Shown: positions 1 to 12,241 of the stretch, piece after piece
Layout of the letters: each line of letters opens with the position of its first letter
How positions within the stretch are numbered: position 1 is the stretch's first letter
DNA from: Marthasterias glacialis
Lineage: Eukaryota > Echinodermata > Asteroidea > Forcipulatida > Asteriidae
Assembly: GCA_911728455.2 (NCBI GenBank)
Contig: OU452234.1
Coordinates: 9,895,531 to 9,959,530 of the forward strand
Length of the DNA: 64,000 nucleotides
Reading direction: 5' to 3'
Translations under genes and position numbers: made by a program
The notes under the pieces: model-generated
Seen by the model: the letters and a program-made list of their open reading frames with translations, nothing else
What the model was told of the DNA's origin: nothing
The model's database searches: none

Positions 1-795
1 ATTCTGGTGGCTTAATTGTGACAGGGAGAGGAAGAGGAGACTTTACTGAGACGATCACATGCTCAAGTGAGTTGTTTGATGTATAATTATGGAGAAAATG
101 CAATTGACAAAATGATCGTCTTTCGTATACCGATCACGTACGTGCTTACGTACGATAGTCACAAGTGTGCAACAGCGGGGCCAGAGGCTCTTTACCCCTG
201 CGAGAGTTGTTGTCGGGATACGCTGAGTAAAACTGTTCAAAAATTGAAAATTAAAAAGTAAAGTCATCGCTTCTCAAAATGTCCGTGTATTTTTTTAGCC
301 GTGCACACTTGTGTTTGTGATGTTTATCAAAGTGGGGTAGTTTTTATAAAACTTTTGAACTTTTTAATACAGATAATGAGCTCGGAATTTGAATCTGTCA
401 AATGTCAGATTGACTGTACAGAATGGGACCGTTAATTTGATATAGCGCCATCAACGTTCACTTTTGTTTATTGACACCGCATAGATGCCGAACAAAACAG
501 AGGGCAGCAAGGGTTAATGTTTTGATAAAAGGCAATATGAATAGTATTTTGAACACACAACCTGGCGGCAGCCAATTGCACTGCGTGGAAAAGAAACAAT
601 TTGTTAAGCACGAAAACATTGTTTTTCCTGGCAGTTAAAATAAAAAAGGTAACTTGTTTTTCCTCCAGGAGTCGACTTACAATAAATGTATGCGGTTCTT
701 TATAGTTCTTAGTGACCTGAGTTGACCTCGCTTCCTGCCCAAACCGGAAGTCCCCAAGAAATACATATGATAAAGCTCTTTTTAATTATTTTCAT
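1..795. repeat. Long direct repeat, copy A (window edge)
   Basis: This stretch matches 6169-7008 almost base for base, with small indels, starting at the first base of the window (position 1 pairs with position 6169). The similarity ends soon after the shared ATACATATGATAAAGCTC segment. It contains no convincing gene; the short open frames are degenerate between the two copies. The two copies about 6.17 kb apart suggest a large tandem unit or two copies of one long element, with the array at 1-6 kb lying between them. The left boundary is outside the window. Confidence 0.85.
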
Positions 796-1020
796 ATTCA
801 TTTTTATTAAATCAAAGTTTATTATTTCAAAAAATCATAACTCCTGAAGTACACAATGAATTTTTACAGTCTATACATCATCTGAAAGGTCATTCAAAAC
901 TGCGTAATAGCTCATATACATGACCCCAATTTGACCTTGTCTTCCGGTTCAAACCAGAAGTTCAAATATTCAAAAATTCATAATTTAAGAAGTTTTTATT
1001 ATATAATCACAAATCTTACA

Positions 1021-2110
1021 TCAGATTGTAGGTTAGGGAATGTCCTTCTATGTTGCACATTGCGTGACCTTTGTGACCTCTACTTCCGGAAAAACCGGAA
1101 GTAGCTCCTCATTCAAAAGTTGTCAGAGGTAGGAACAATCTTTCACCAAGTACAAAGATTAGGGAGGATCCTTCTCTGTTGCACATTGCGTGACCTTTGT
1201 GACCTCTACTTCCGGTCAAACCGGGAGTAGCTCTTTATTTAAAAATGGTAAGAGCTAGGATCATGATTCTTTCACAAAATACCAAGGTTAGGGAGGATCC
1301 TTCTCTGTTGCACATTGCGTGACCTTTGTGACCTGTACTTCCGGTCAAACCGGAAGTAGCTCTTTATTATAAAATGGTAAGAGCTAGGAACATGATTCTT
1401 TCACCAAATATCAAGGTTAGGGAGGATCCTTCTCTGTTACATTGCGTGACCGTTCTGACCTCTACTTCCGGTCAAACCGGAAGTAGCTCTTTATTTAAAA
1501 ATGGTTAGAGCTAGGAACATGATTATTTCACGTAATACCAAGGTAAGGGATGACCCTTCTCTGTTGCACTTTGCGTGACCTCTATGACCTCTACTTCCAG
1601 TGAAGCAGAAAGTAGCTCCTCATTAGAATAATGCTAAGTGCTTGGAACATGATTTTTTCTCCATTACCAAGGATATGGAAGACATACTTCCCTTGCACAT
1701 TGTTTGACCCCTTTGACCTCTACTTCCGGTCGAACCGGAAGTAGCCCCTCATTTAAAAGTAAATAGAAGTAGGAACATGATTTTTCCTAGAAATATCAAA
1801 CTAAGGAGAGGCCTTTCTTTGTGAAACATTCAATGACCTTTGTGACCTCTATTCCGGTCAAACCAGAAGTAGTTCTTCATTTAAAAATGCTAAGAGCTAG
1901 GAACAAGATTCTTTCACCAATTACCAAGGTTAAGGAAGGCCCTTCTCTGTTGTACATTGCTTGACCTCTTTGACCTCTAATTCCGGTCAAACCGGAAGTA
2001 GCTCCTCATTTAAAAATGGTTAGATGTAGGAACAAGATTCTCTCACCCAAAACTAAGGTTAGGGGAGGTCCTTCATTGTTCTCCTCATTTAAAGGTAAAT
2101 AAATGTAGGA
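1021..2110. repeat. Tandem array, ~128-bp unit, about 8 copies
   Basis: Eight or so units start near 1033, 1163, 1290, 1417, 1545, 1675, 1803, 1932 and 2060 (period about 127-130 bp). A unit runs: AGGGAGGATCCTTCTCTG, CACATTGCGTGACC, a TGACCT-TTG-TGACCT direct repeat, a palindrome (arm ACTTCCGGT, loop CAA, arm ACCGGAAGT), then an AT-rich part with GAGCTAGGAACATGATTC. Outer copies are more diverged than central ones, as expected for a satellite that evolves by unequal exchange. No coding potential. Confidence 0.9.
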
Positions 2111-2459
2111 ACATGACTGATGTTCTTGAAGTCCTAATCAGATATTATTTCATAAAGCAATATTTCATGTTTCTATTTTCAAATTATTTTAGTTGTGTTA
2201 ACTTTATTTATATCAAATAACAACTCTATCCGAACACCCAGTTTTTGTTCTTGGAACAAAAATTTATGTCTAGTTTTTTTTTAGGTGTTCGGCATTGAGC
2301 CGAAAACCTATTGTTATTGTTAAGTTTTTTTTTTTTTTTTTTTTTCCTCGTATTCTTATCAGCGAACCTTCTCCGTCGATTTTTAACAAAAGTAAAGCTT
2401 ATATGAACTTGAAACTTATCAGGAACATGAACCATAGTTAGTAGATGAAACCGCAACTT

Positions 2460-5400
2460 TTTTAGAATGATGACGTCATTGATGACGTCATTATGCTAAA
2501 TAAACCATTAATAATTAGAAAATTTATATCTTGAGAACCAGAAAAGCTACGTACGAGATTCTTTCAAAACATAAAAGTTCTTGTCATGACCTTTAATTGT
2601 CGTGCACAACTTGACCTCATTTGACCTTTACTTCCGGTCGAAACCGGAAGTTCAAAATTTCAAAAAATCATATCTCAAGAACTGCTAATGATATTGTCAA
2701 AATTTGAATGACAGTTTGAAGATCGGTTAGCCTGCTCAAACTTTTGCACAGACATAATACCAGTTTGACATTGTCTTCTGGCCGTAAAAGATGACGTCAT
2801 TGATTGCGTCATTATATTAAATCAACGTTTAATATTTAAAAATTCCATATCTGAAGAACCGTATATGTTACATACAAGATCTTTGCACCATATGAAAGCT
2901 TTTCGATTACTCTACAAATCTTACACAGTGTGTGACCCCATTTGACCTTGACTTCCGGTCGAAACCGGAAGTTAAAATGTCATTTTTCCAAAAAATCCTA
3001 TTTCAATAAAAAACAGGCTATAGTAATAACCATTACTTCATCTGCAAACACTTTAACCAGTCTACATGTCTTACAGAAAGTGTGACCCCATTTGACCTTT
3101 ACTTCCGGTCGAAACCGGAAGTTGAAGTTAACATATAAAAAGATTCATAGGTCATTAACTAAACGAGGTACAGTCTTGAAACTTACTATTACCTTCAACT
3201 TTACTGTGCAGTAAACTGCACTGTTTTTTCTGGATGATGACGTCATCGATGACGTCATTACAATAAATCAACGTTTAATATTTCAAAAATTTATATCTGA
3301 AGAACCGTAAATGATACATACAAGATCTTTGCACCATATAAAAGATCTTCAATTACTCTGCACATCTTACACAGTTTGTGACCCCATTTGACCTTGACTT
3401 CCGGTCGAAAGAGGAAGTTGAAATTTAATTTTTCAAAAAGATTATTTTTCAATAACAAAACAGAATTCATTAATAATCATTACTTCATCTGAAAGTTCGT
3501 TAACCATTCTAAAAATTGTGTTGAAGATGTGACCCTATTTGACCCTTACTTCCGGTTGAAACGGATAATTTTTTTTTTCTGGGCTTTCTTAGTCGTCGAA
3601 ACTTGTCCACTATTTTCTCAAAAAGTTAAGCTTGTATGAACTTGAAACTTACCATGTACAAACATATTAGTGAGTGGATGATACAGAAACTTTTTTGGAA
3701 TGATGACGTCATTGATGACGTCATGACGTTAAATAAACGTTAAATAATTCAAAAATGTAATAACTCAAGAACGGCAAATGCTACATTCAAAATCTTTAAT
3801 GCATATGAAAGGTCTTGTGATGTGGGACAATTTGTATGCACACCGTGACCCCATTTGACCTTTACTTCCGGTAGAAACCGGAAGTTAAAGTTAAAGTTCA
3901 TGTTATTTGGGGCTCTAAAGCCTAAGTGATTAAAAATATCAACTAACTTTCAATAAATAATATTTTTTTTAGCTCAAGAGCAATCTAGAAATGTGATATA
4001 TGACGTCATAGCTACGTCACGACGAAATTGATACACGAGGTCGAAAAAAAAATTATTTTGCTATCTCAAAAACTAAAGCATGTACGGACTTGATACTTAC
4101 TACATACTTAGACCACAGTGTGTATATGACAAAGCAAAATTTTGGGAATGATGACGTCATCGATGACGTCATTACATTAAATTGAAGTTTTATACTAAAA
4201 TAATCATATCTTAAGAATAATACATGCTACATACATGATCTTTACACCATATGAAAGGTCTTGAAGTACTAAACAAATCTTACACAGGGTGTGACCCCAT
4301 TTAACCTTCACTTCCGGTCGAAACCGGAAGTAGTAGTTTTGTTATGAAAAATCGATTCTGAATTACGTAAATTTGTATATTAATTGTATAACTTAATTTT
4401 AAAGCCCCTCGACGATTCTACAAATATTTACAAAGGGTGACCTCATTTGACCTTCACTTCCGGTCGAAACCGGAAGTATAAGTTTGTACTACAAAAATAT
4501 GTACCTTATTAATGAAACGTGGTACATTAACAATCGTTACATCAATTTAAAGCTCTCTGACAATTCTAGATACCATGCACAAGGTGTGACCCCATTTGAC
4601 CTTTAGTTCCTGTCAAACCGGAAGTTGAAGTTTCATATGACAAACCTTCATGAATAAAGATAAAAAAGTACAACTAAATATTTCGCCCGTCAGCATAGCA
4701 CAAATAGACAAGAAACGTGCACACAATATTGACCTTAAAATTTTCAATTACGTAATTAAGCCGAACACCGTGAGTTTGTCCACAAACTCTAAATCTCTAG
4801 TTATTTTTTTTTTTTTTTTTTCCTCGTGTTCTTCTTTCCCTGCGAACCTTCTCCGCCAATTTAGAGAAAAACTGAAACTTGTATGAACTTGAAACTTCTC
4901 ATGAACATCAACCTCGGTGAGTAGACGGCACCGCCACTTTTTGGGAATGGTGACGTCATTGATGACGTCATTACGTTAAATAAACGTTAAAAAACCTTAA
5001 ATAATTTGAAAAATCATATCTTCAAAACCAAAAGAGCTACGTTCAAGATTCTTTTTTTACATGAAACCTCTTATAAAGATCTACAAATGCGGTTCACAAT
5101 GTGACCCCATTTGACCTTTACTTCCGGTCGAAAACAAATCATGTTATTTTGGGCTCTAGAGCCTAAGTGAATGAAAATATGAAAAAATGTTCAATGCATA
5201 ATATTTTCTTTAACTCAAGAGCATTCTAAAAATATGATGTGTGACGTCATAGCTACGTCACAACGAAAATGGTACACGAGGTCGAAAAAAAAAATATTTT
5301 GCTATCTCAAAAAATAGAGCATGTACGGACTTGAAACTTACCACGTACTTAGACCAAAGCGTGTACATGACAAAGAACAAAATTTGGAATGATGACGTCA

Positions 5401-5700
5401 TCGATGACGTCATTATATTAAATTGAAGTTTTTTATTAAAATACTCATATCTCCAGAATCAGATATGCTACATACATGATCTTTACACCATATGAAAGGT
5501 CATGAAGTATTAAACAAATCTTACACAGGGTGTGACCCCATTTGACCTTTACTTCCGGTCGAAACCGGAAGTAGTAGTTTGTTTTATAAAAAATCGTAAC
5601 TGAATAATATTATTTTGTGTATTAATATAATAACTTAATTTTAAGGCCCTTCGACGATTCTACAAATGTTTACAATGTGTGACCTCATTTGAATGTTGTT
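2460..5700. repeat. Degenerate tandem array with paired TGACGTCA sites and CCGGAAGT palindromes (block 1)
   Basis: Six monomers can be recognised from the first of two adjacent TGACGTCA palindromes at 2471, 3238, 3704, 4152, 4951 and 5393. Each is followed by TGACC(C/T)CATTTGACC-type half-sites and by a palindrome of arms ACTTCCGGT and ACCGGAAGT around CGAA, starting at 2630, 3397, 3864, 4310, 5120 and 5551. Extra palindromes lie near 2951, 3101 and 4458. The palindromes at 3397 and 5120 have a damaged right arm. Sequence between these landmarks is much less conserved. No gene seen. Confidence 0.88.
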
Positions 5701-6065
5701 TATGACCTTTGAAAATATTACATTGATGACGTCATCAAATGTTACAGTTTGTTACGACGACGAGTTTAAATTTTTTTTTTTTTTTTTTGAGCAAACTACG
5801 TGTTGAATTTTTTGGTAATAGATAACGACTATAAAAGCCTAATTGTGAAATTTGAACAAAATTGGCCGTTGCATAACGAAGTTATATTAAGGTGAAAAGT
5901 GCCGTTTTTAGCGCGATCGGCGATAAAGTCTGTACAGTTCCCTCAATGTATTGCACCCCGTGCGTGTGCACTCTAGGCTTTTACTGCATGCTGTGTATAA
6001 TACCTACACGCGACAAGTCAGGTCTTGTCACAGTTCATCGAACTTTGCTGTGTGTTGTTAAGTTC

Positions 6066-6102
<37 letters not shown>

Positions 6103-6168
6103 ATGGCGACGCAAAGAAAAACATGTAAGTCATGCCAAGTTCAGTGTGGAAATGTTTCCCTTTATGTC
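5700..6168. other. Spacer with (TG)n microsatellite
   Basis: This links the array to copy B of the long repeat. A (GT)n run of about 28 bp lies at 6070-6098. A 26-codon frame at 6103-6183 starts MATQRKTCKSCQVQC and has a CxxC pair. It runs into the repeated segment and stops at TAA, so it is probably chance or the end of a decayed element. No supported gene. Confidence 0.5.
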
Positions 6169-7008
6169 ATTCTGGTGGCTTAATTGTGACAGGGAGAGGA
6201 AGAGGAGACTTTACTGAGACGATCACATGCTCACGTGAGTTGTTTGATGTATAATGGTGGAGAAAATGCAATTGACAAAATGATCGTCTTTCGTTCTATT
6301 TATACCGATCACGTACGTGCTTACATACGAGAGTCACAATGTGCAACAGCGGGGCCAGAGGCACTTTACCCCCGCGAGAGTTGTTGTCGGGATACGCTGA
6401 GTAAAACTGTTTAAAAGTAAAGTTTAAAAGTAAAGTGATCGCCTTTCAAAATGTCCGTGTATTTCTTTAGCCGTGCACACTTGTGTTTATGATGTTTATC
6501 AAAGTGGGGTAGTTTTTATAAAACTTTGGAACCTTTTAATACAGATAATGAGCTCGGAATTTGAATCTGTCAAATGTCAGATTGACTGTACAGTACACCA
6601 GTGTTCGTGATGTTACAAAATAAGACCGTTAATTTGATATAGCGCCACCAACGTCACTAGCGATACACACTTTGTTTTATTGACACCGCATAGATGGCGA
6701 ACAAAACGGAGGCAGCAAGGGTTAATGTTTTGATAAAAGGCAATATGAATACTATTTTGAACACACAACCTGGCGGCAGCCAATTGCACGGCGTGGAAAA
6801 GGAACACTTTGGAAAGCACGAAAACATTGTTTTTCCTGGCAGTTAAAACCAAAAAGGTAACTTGTTTTTCCTCCAGGAGTCGAGTTACAATAAATGTATG
6901 CGGTTCTTTTTAATTCTCAGTGACCTGAGTTGACCTCGCTTTCTGCCCAAACCTGAAGTCCCCATGAAATACATATGATAAAGCTCTTTTTAATTATTTT
7001 CATATTCA
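6169..7008. repeat. Long direct repeat, copy B
   Basis: This is the second copy of the segment at 1-795, with the same order of landmarks: GGGAGAGGAAGAGGAGAC, GGGGCCAGAGGC, CTGGCGGCAGCCAATTGCAC, TGACCTGAGTTGACCTCGC and ATACATATGATAAAGC. Differences are point changes and short indels. The sequence diverges from copy A shortly after TCATATTCAT. Confidence 0.85.
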
Positions 7009-7229
7009 TATTTAAAGGTTTTATTTGATTTCACTTTCAATATATCAAACAAAATCAAAACCATGTGTTATACGGTGTCTCATAGAGACCATTATGTTGC
7101 TTTAAATGTTAATTCCTCCAAAATTTTCTTCAAATAAATAACTCAAAATTGAAATTAAACTGAACCTTGAAACTGTGCATATACTTGAACCTCAATATGA
7201 AGAAGCGAAATAAAACAATGACGTCATGA

Positions 7230-9400
7230 TGATGTCATCAGATGTTGAGTTACAATAAATCATGTTCAATGTTTTTGAACTACGTCATCATGTAACGTTC
7301 AACCGAACACCGTATTTTTGTAATAAACAAAAATTCTATGTCTAGTTTTTCCTCGTGTTCTTCTTTCCCTGCGAACCTTCTCCAGCAATTTTAAACAAAA
7401 GTAAAGCTTGTACAAACTTAAAACTTACTGTGTACATAGGCAATAGTGAGTAGATGAAACCGCCACTTTTTTGGAATGATGACATTCGTCAAGAAATGGG
7501 AGTTGTTACAAAGTGTTGTACAAGTTTAACTATAAAAACCAAACATTGTATACAAATTCATCTTTTTATGTTCAATGTTTTTGAACTACGTCATTATGTA
7601 ACGTTCAACCGAACACCGTATTTTTGTAATAAACAAAAATTCTATGTCTAGTTTTTTCCTCGTATTCTTCTGCCTGAACCTTCTCCGCCAATTTTGAGAA
7701 AAACTGAAACTTGTATGAACTTGAAACTTCTCATGAACATCAACCTCGGTGAGTAGACGGCACCGCAACTTTTTTGGAATGGTGACGTCATTGATGACGT
7801 CATTACGTTAAAAAAACGTTAAAAAAACCTTAAATAATTTGAAAAATCATATCTTCAAAACCAAACAAGCTACGTTCAAGATTCTTTTTTGACATGAAAC
7901 CTCTTATAAAGATCTACAAATGCGGTGCACAACGTGACCCCATTTGACCTTTACTTCCGGTCGTAACCGGAAGTTAAAGTAACAAATCATGTTATTTTGG
8001 GCTCTAAAGCCTAAGTAAATGAAAATATGAAAAAATGTTCAATGCATAATATTTTTTTTAACTCAAGAGCATTCTAAAAATATGATGTGTGACGTCATAG
8101 CTACGTCACAACGAAATTGGTACACGATGTCGAAAAAAAAATTATTTTGCTATCTCAAAAATTATAGCATGTAGGGACTTGAAACTTACCAAGTTCTTAG
8201 ACCAAAGCGTGTACCTGACAAAGAACAAAATTTGGAATGATGACGTCATCGATGACGTCATTATATTAAATTGAAGTTTTTTATTAAAATACTCATATCT
8301 CCAGAATCAGATATGCCACATACATGATCTTTACACCATATGAAAGGTCATGAAGTAGTAAACAAATCTTACACAGGGTGTGACCCCATTTGACCTTTAC
8401 TTCCGGTCGAAACCGGAAGTAGTAGTTTTTTATATAAAAAATCGTATCTGTATAATATTATTTTGTGTATTAATATAATAACTTAGTTATAAGGCCCTTC
8501 GACGATTCTACAAATGTTTACAATGTGTGACCTCATTTGACCTTCATTTCCGGTCGAAACCGGAAGTATAAGTTTGTACATACAAAATTGTGTATCTTAT
8601 TAATGAAACGTGGTACATTAATAATCATTACATCAATTTTGAGCTCTCTGGCAATTCTAGATGTTATGCACAAAGTGTGACCCCATTTAACCTTTAAATC
8701 CTGTCAAACCGGAAGTTGAAGTTTAATATGACAAACCTTCATGCCTAAAGATCAACAATAGGTACAAATAAATGTTTTGCCCGTTACCACGCTCAGCAAA
8801 AAGAGACATAAACTTGCACACAATATTGAGCTTCAAATTTTGAATTATGTGATCGCTATTTTATTACGTTCAACCGAACACCGTGAGTTTGTTCACAAAC
8901 TCAATTTCTAGTTTTTTTTCTCCGTCTTCTTCTTTCTCAATGAACCTTCTCCGCAAATTTTGAGCAAAAATGAAGCTTGTATGAACTTGAAACTTGTCAT
9001 GAACATCGACCTTGATGAGCAGACGAAACCACAACTTTTTTGGAATGATGACGTCATTGATGACGTCATTACGGTAAATGAACGTTAAATAATTTGAAAA
9101 TTCATATCTTCAGAACCAGAAGCGCTACCTTCAAGATTATTCCAATACATGAAACCTCTTGTAAAGTTCTACAAATGTCATGCACAACTTGACCTCATTT
9201 GACCTTTACTTCCGGTCGAAACCGGAAGTTCCAAATTTCAAAAATTCATAATTCAAGAACTGCTTATCATTTTGTCAAAACTTAATGTCAGTTCGAAGAT
9301 CGTTTAGCCTGCTCAAATTGTTTTGCACAGACATAATACCAGTTTGACATTGTCTTCTGGCCGTAAAAGATGACGTCATTGATTGAAATAGTAGTGTGAT
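7230..9400. repeat. TGACGTCA / CCGGAAGT array (block 2)
   Basis: This is a second block of the same array. Paired TGACGTCA sites begin at 7793, 8241 and 9049 and their palindromes at 7953, 8399 and 9208; an extra palindrome lies near 8549. About 7660-8560 is a diverged duplicate of about 4820-5700 (offset about 2.84 kb), so blocks 1 and 2 were probably copied together with copies A and B of the long repeat. A shorter partial unit lies near 7310-7460. No gene seen. Confidence 0.85.
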
Positions 9401-9550
9401 AAATATCAATGTCACAACATACAACTTTAGCAAAATGGCCTAGTAACTTTGATAGTAGTACCTAAAGCCGACTCTTGGTATGACTCTGTCAGTCCTGGTA
9501 TGTACTTTTTGCACATAGTTCGCCATCAGCTCAGATGACGTACATGTAGT

Positions 9551-9606
9551 ACCCACAATAGGTCACGTGATGACATGTAAACACTGGTTGCGCAATCGAT
9601 CTATTG
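9551..9606 (-). repeat. MITE-like family A, terminal fragment
   Basis: GGTCACGTGATGACATG through TTGCGCAATCGATCTATT matches the end of the family A copies at 32075-33190 and 47874-49500. Only the tip is present here. The flanking 9401-9550 and 9607-9760 hold nothing recognised; 9605-9715 resembles 54205-54310, so it is itself repetitive. Confidence 0.6.
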
Positions 9607-9870
9607 GAAGCTGAATCGAAGTTAATTTGTTCCCGCTCTGATTGATATGTAAATGTACCGACGCTTTTGTCTCACACACCCCTACCTGATTGGTTCAAAG
9701 TGTGTGCCCTACTTATAGTCAGGATTTATAATCTTTCTCACTGATAAGAAAAAAAGATGAAGTGCACCCAAATAATCTCATTTTACAGATTACCAGACAA
9801 AGTCATTTAAAAAACCTACATGAAATACACAGCATTATACACATGCAAAAAATTGTAAGAGGCATCCAGT

Positions 9871-9951
9871 CACGTTTCAACCCTAGCAGAGTCTTCCTCA
9901 TGGTATTTTTCTTTCAGCCATTAAGAAAGACTCTGCTAGGGTCGAAACGTG
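9871..9951. repeat. 25-bp inverted repeat (Penelope-like element motif)
   Basis: The left arm (9871-9895) and right arm (9927-9951) pair with one mismatch; the right arm includes CTCTGCTAGGGTCGAAACGT. Phrases of this kind (CTAGGGTCGAAACG) are common in the terminal regions of Penelope-like retroelements, as I recall. No reverse transcriptase or GIY-YIG frame is visible nearby, so this would be a short relic at most. Confidence 0.4.
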
Positions 9952-10457
9952 AGGTCATGACCAATTTGATTGCATTTATACAACAGGTCCTTGTGTTTGG
10001 GAAGCAGTTTGCAACAGCTAATTTGTCAGCGACAGGCCTATGTATATAGGACAGTAAGGACAGTTCCAACAAGTCTTGCAAATTCTTGCAAAAAACTTGT
10101 GTAAAATGTCATGTAATTTGTACTCTTTCAGAGCGAAATTTAAAACAAGACGTCATTTGATATAAAAAAAACGGGTCTGTACACTGCCAAGAGAAATTTG
10201 CGTCAGTCAAAAGGTCAAATTCAATGCCTTTTTTGATCGAATTCAGGAACAAACAACATTTCTTGTACAAAAACGTACAGACCTATATATTTGAAATGTG
10301 ACGTCATTGGATGTTTTAGAATGCTGACAAATTTCGCACTGGGAGGATATCAAATACAACGGCATTTAGAGACTTCTAGTACCCCCCCCCCCCTCACTCT
10401 CATCTTACAGGACTCTATCTTTTGGAAAATGGGTGTTTCAGAAAATTGAATTCAACC

Positions 10458-11148
10458 AGTATCGGGTATGACGTCATACAGCTGGTGAAAAAATACGTGT
10501 AAAGAGATAGGCCGTGACAGAGAGTGAGTTCGAAAACAGTCGATTATACTTTCGATAAGCGATGACTTAGTTAATCAGCCCCTTTATTTAAAGGTGTATG
10601 GTGTGGCATTAAATTAAATCACATCTCTATTTCATAATTTAACAGAATTCTTCTGAAAAGAGGTTTTTAAGCCATGCACTACAGGTGTCGGACGACTATT
10701 ATGTAGCCACTCGTCTGTTATTTTGTTTGTAATTTTGTTTGCAGAATTTCAAAAAGGCAAAGGAATCACACAGTTTGGGAAAGCAATTTCTTTGGAGGAT
10801 TTCAGCTTCAAAACTTTTAAATTTTTGTGTTGAAAAATGTGTGGTGATCGCGGTCGTCTGGCCTAACGTTCCGTCGTGCGCTGTTCACATCGTGCACATT
10901 TATACGGTACTTTTACAATTTTCGAGACTTGTTGGAACTGTCCTTACTGGCTTTATTCAGCCACTTGAAGGTCTTTGGTACAAACTCTGAAATATGTTTC
11001 ACAGATTTCGAGCAAAAAAGCCTTGATCAAATCAACTAAATGCATTAATCTTCGTGTACCGTACCACCCTTTCCTATGGAGGTTTACGTGTGTGTTTACA
11101 TTTTTAACCACCAGGGGTCATGTGACGTAGATCGCGCAATCGGTCTAT
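10458..11148 (+). mobile_element. MITE-like family A, copy 1 (5'-truncated)
   Basis: From CGGGTATGACGTCATACAGC to the tip TCGCGCAATCGGTCTATT this matches 47874-49500 and, reversed, 32075-33190. Landmarks include TTTGGAGGATTTCAGCTTC, the TATACGGTACTTTTACAATTT segment and GGTCATGTGACGTAG. The left terminal inverted repeat is missing. The right tip touches the start of the broken gene at 11150, so insertion or recombination probably removed the gene's 5' part. No transposase; non-autonomous. Confidence 0.75.
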
Positions 11149-11149
11149 T

Positions 11150-12229
11150 ATGATACAAGAGGTGAAACCAGGCTTTGATACTTCCGACCATGATCGAAAA
11201 CTTCCTTTGTACAAGAGGAGCCTTGCACGCTCCCTAAAGGTGGATACACTTGAGACCCTGGCCCCTGTTCACATCTATGGTCGAGTCGATCCCAAATTTC
11301 CTGAGGGTGCTATGTTCACTCCCCCAACCATAAACAAAGAAGTTTACTCAAAGTGCATCCAAGAGTATCGAGTCTGGTCCTTTGCACGGGTGTTGAGAAG
11401 CAGTGTAGAGAAGCAGCTTGTCCCAGGGTTTGGTGGCTTCATCTCAGCTACTGCAGCAAAACCTTGCCGAAAGTCAACTATAGATTATTTCACCCCTATC
11501 AACCAACCATTCACAGAATACTCAACCATCAAAGAGCTGCTGAAGCGGTCAGAGGATGACACCACGCAAGTAGGCCATGAATATGTCCTCAACACCTTCG
11601 ACCTTGGGGGCTGCATGAAGGCACTCCCCTTCATTTTGGAAATTTCCACATGGCTACAAGAGGCATGTGGTTACCCCAGGGCCATTTCACACTGGGCTGA
11701 ACTATACTGGCATGGTGACAGGCCAAAATGTATGGGCTCAGGGTACACTGACATACTTATTGAGGCTGGTCTCGCCACGAGTGGCTGCCTACGTAGTGTA
11801 CTGATAGGAAAGGCGTACGCTAAACCACAGTTCTGCCTGAAGACAGTAAGTGAAGCCATTGAGTGACTGATAATTGAGAGATTCCCAGAGGAGAAGGAAG
11901 TTGAGGTCATCAACCCGACAGCCCTGCTGGATCTTGTCCAGACGTGTAGTCGTGAGACCCTAGATCTTGCACTGCAGGACCCCTCCACTCTCACCACTCT
12001 CAATAAGTATGTCGCATATGAAGACAAAGTGCCCACTGGTCACCTGGGCAAGACTGCCACATTCTGGCTAACCGTGATAGATCATACCCGTCTGATCCCA
12101 ATGTTGCTGTATTCTGTGAAGACTAACAACTTGGCCCTCATCCACAAGTGCAATGGTGACATGGCTGACCTTTTTCTTTGCATACGATGGACCAAACTAC
12201 TCAAGGTAATTCTTGAAGAGTTTCGTGAA
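11150..12229 (+). pseudogene. Broken copy of a conserved uncharacterised invertebrate protein
   Basis: A frame from 11150 reads through LAPVHIYGRVDPKFPEGAMF, GFGGFISATAAKP, YFTPINQPFTEYSTIKELL, FDLGGCMKALP, GSGYTDILIEAGLATSG, INPTALLDLVQTCSRETLD, YVAYEDK and HLGKTATFW. From memory these resemble a large multicopy family of unknown function in marine invertebrate genomes; I cannot assign an activity. Four lesions are visible: a shift near 11637 (T run), a return shift near 11730 (A run), an in-frame TGA at 11864-11866, and a shift near 12173 (T run) just before FFAYDGPNYSR. Between 11640 and 11728 the family-like reading (GPFHTGLNYTGMVTG) is in another frame. An AG|GTAATT donor-like site follows at about 12205. 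The 5' end is cut by the adjoining MITE-like copy. Confidence 0.65.
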
Positions 12230-12241
12230 GATCATGACTAA

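Noticed and set aside
6103-6183. Small CxxC protein MATQRKTCKSC...
   Set aside because: Only 26 codons, runs from a GT microsatellite into a repeated segment; no further support.
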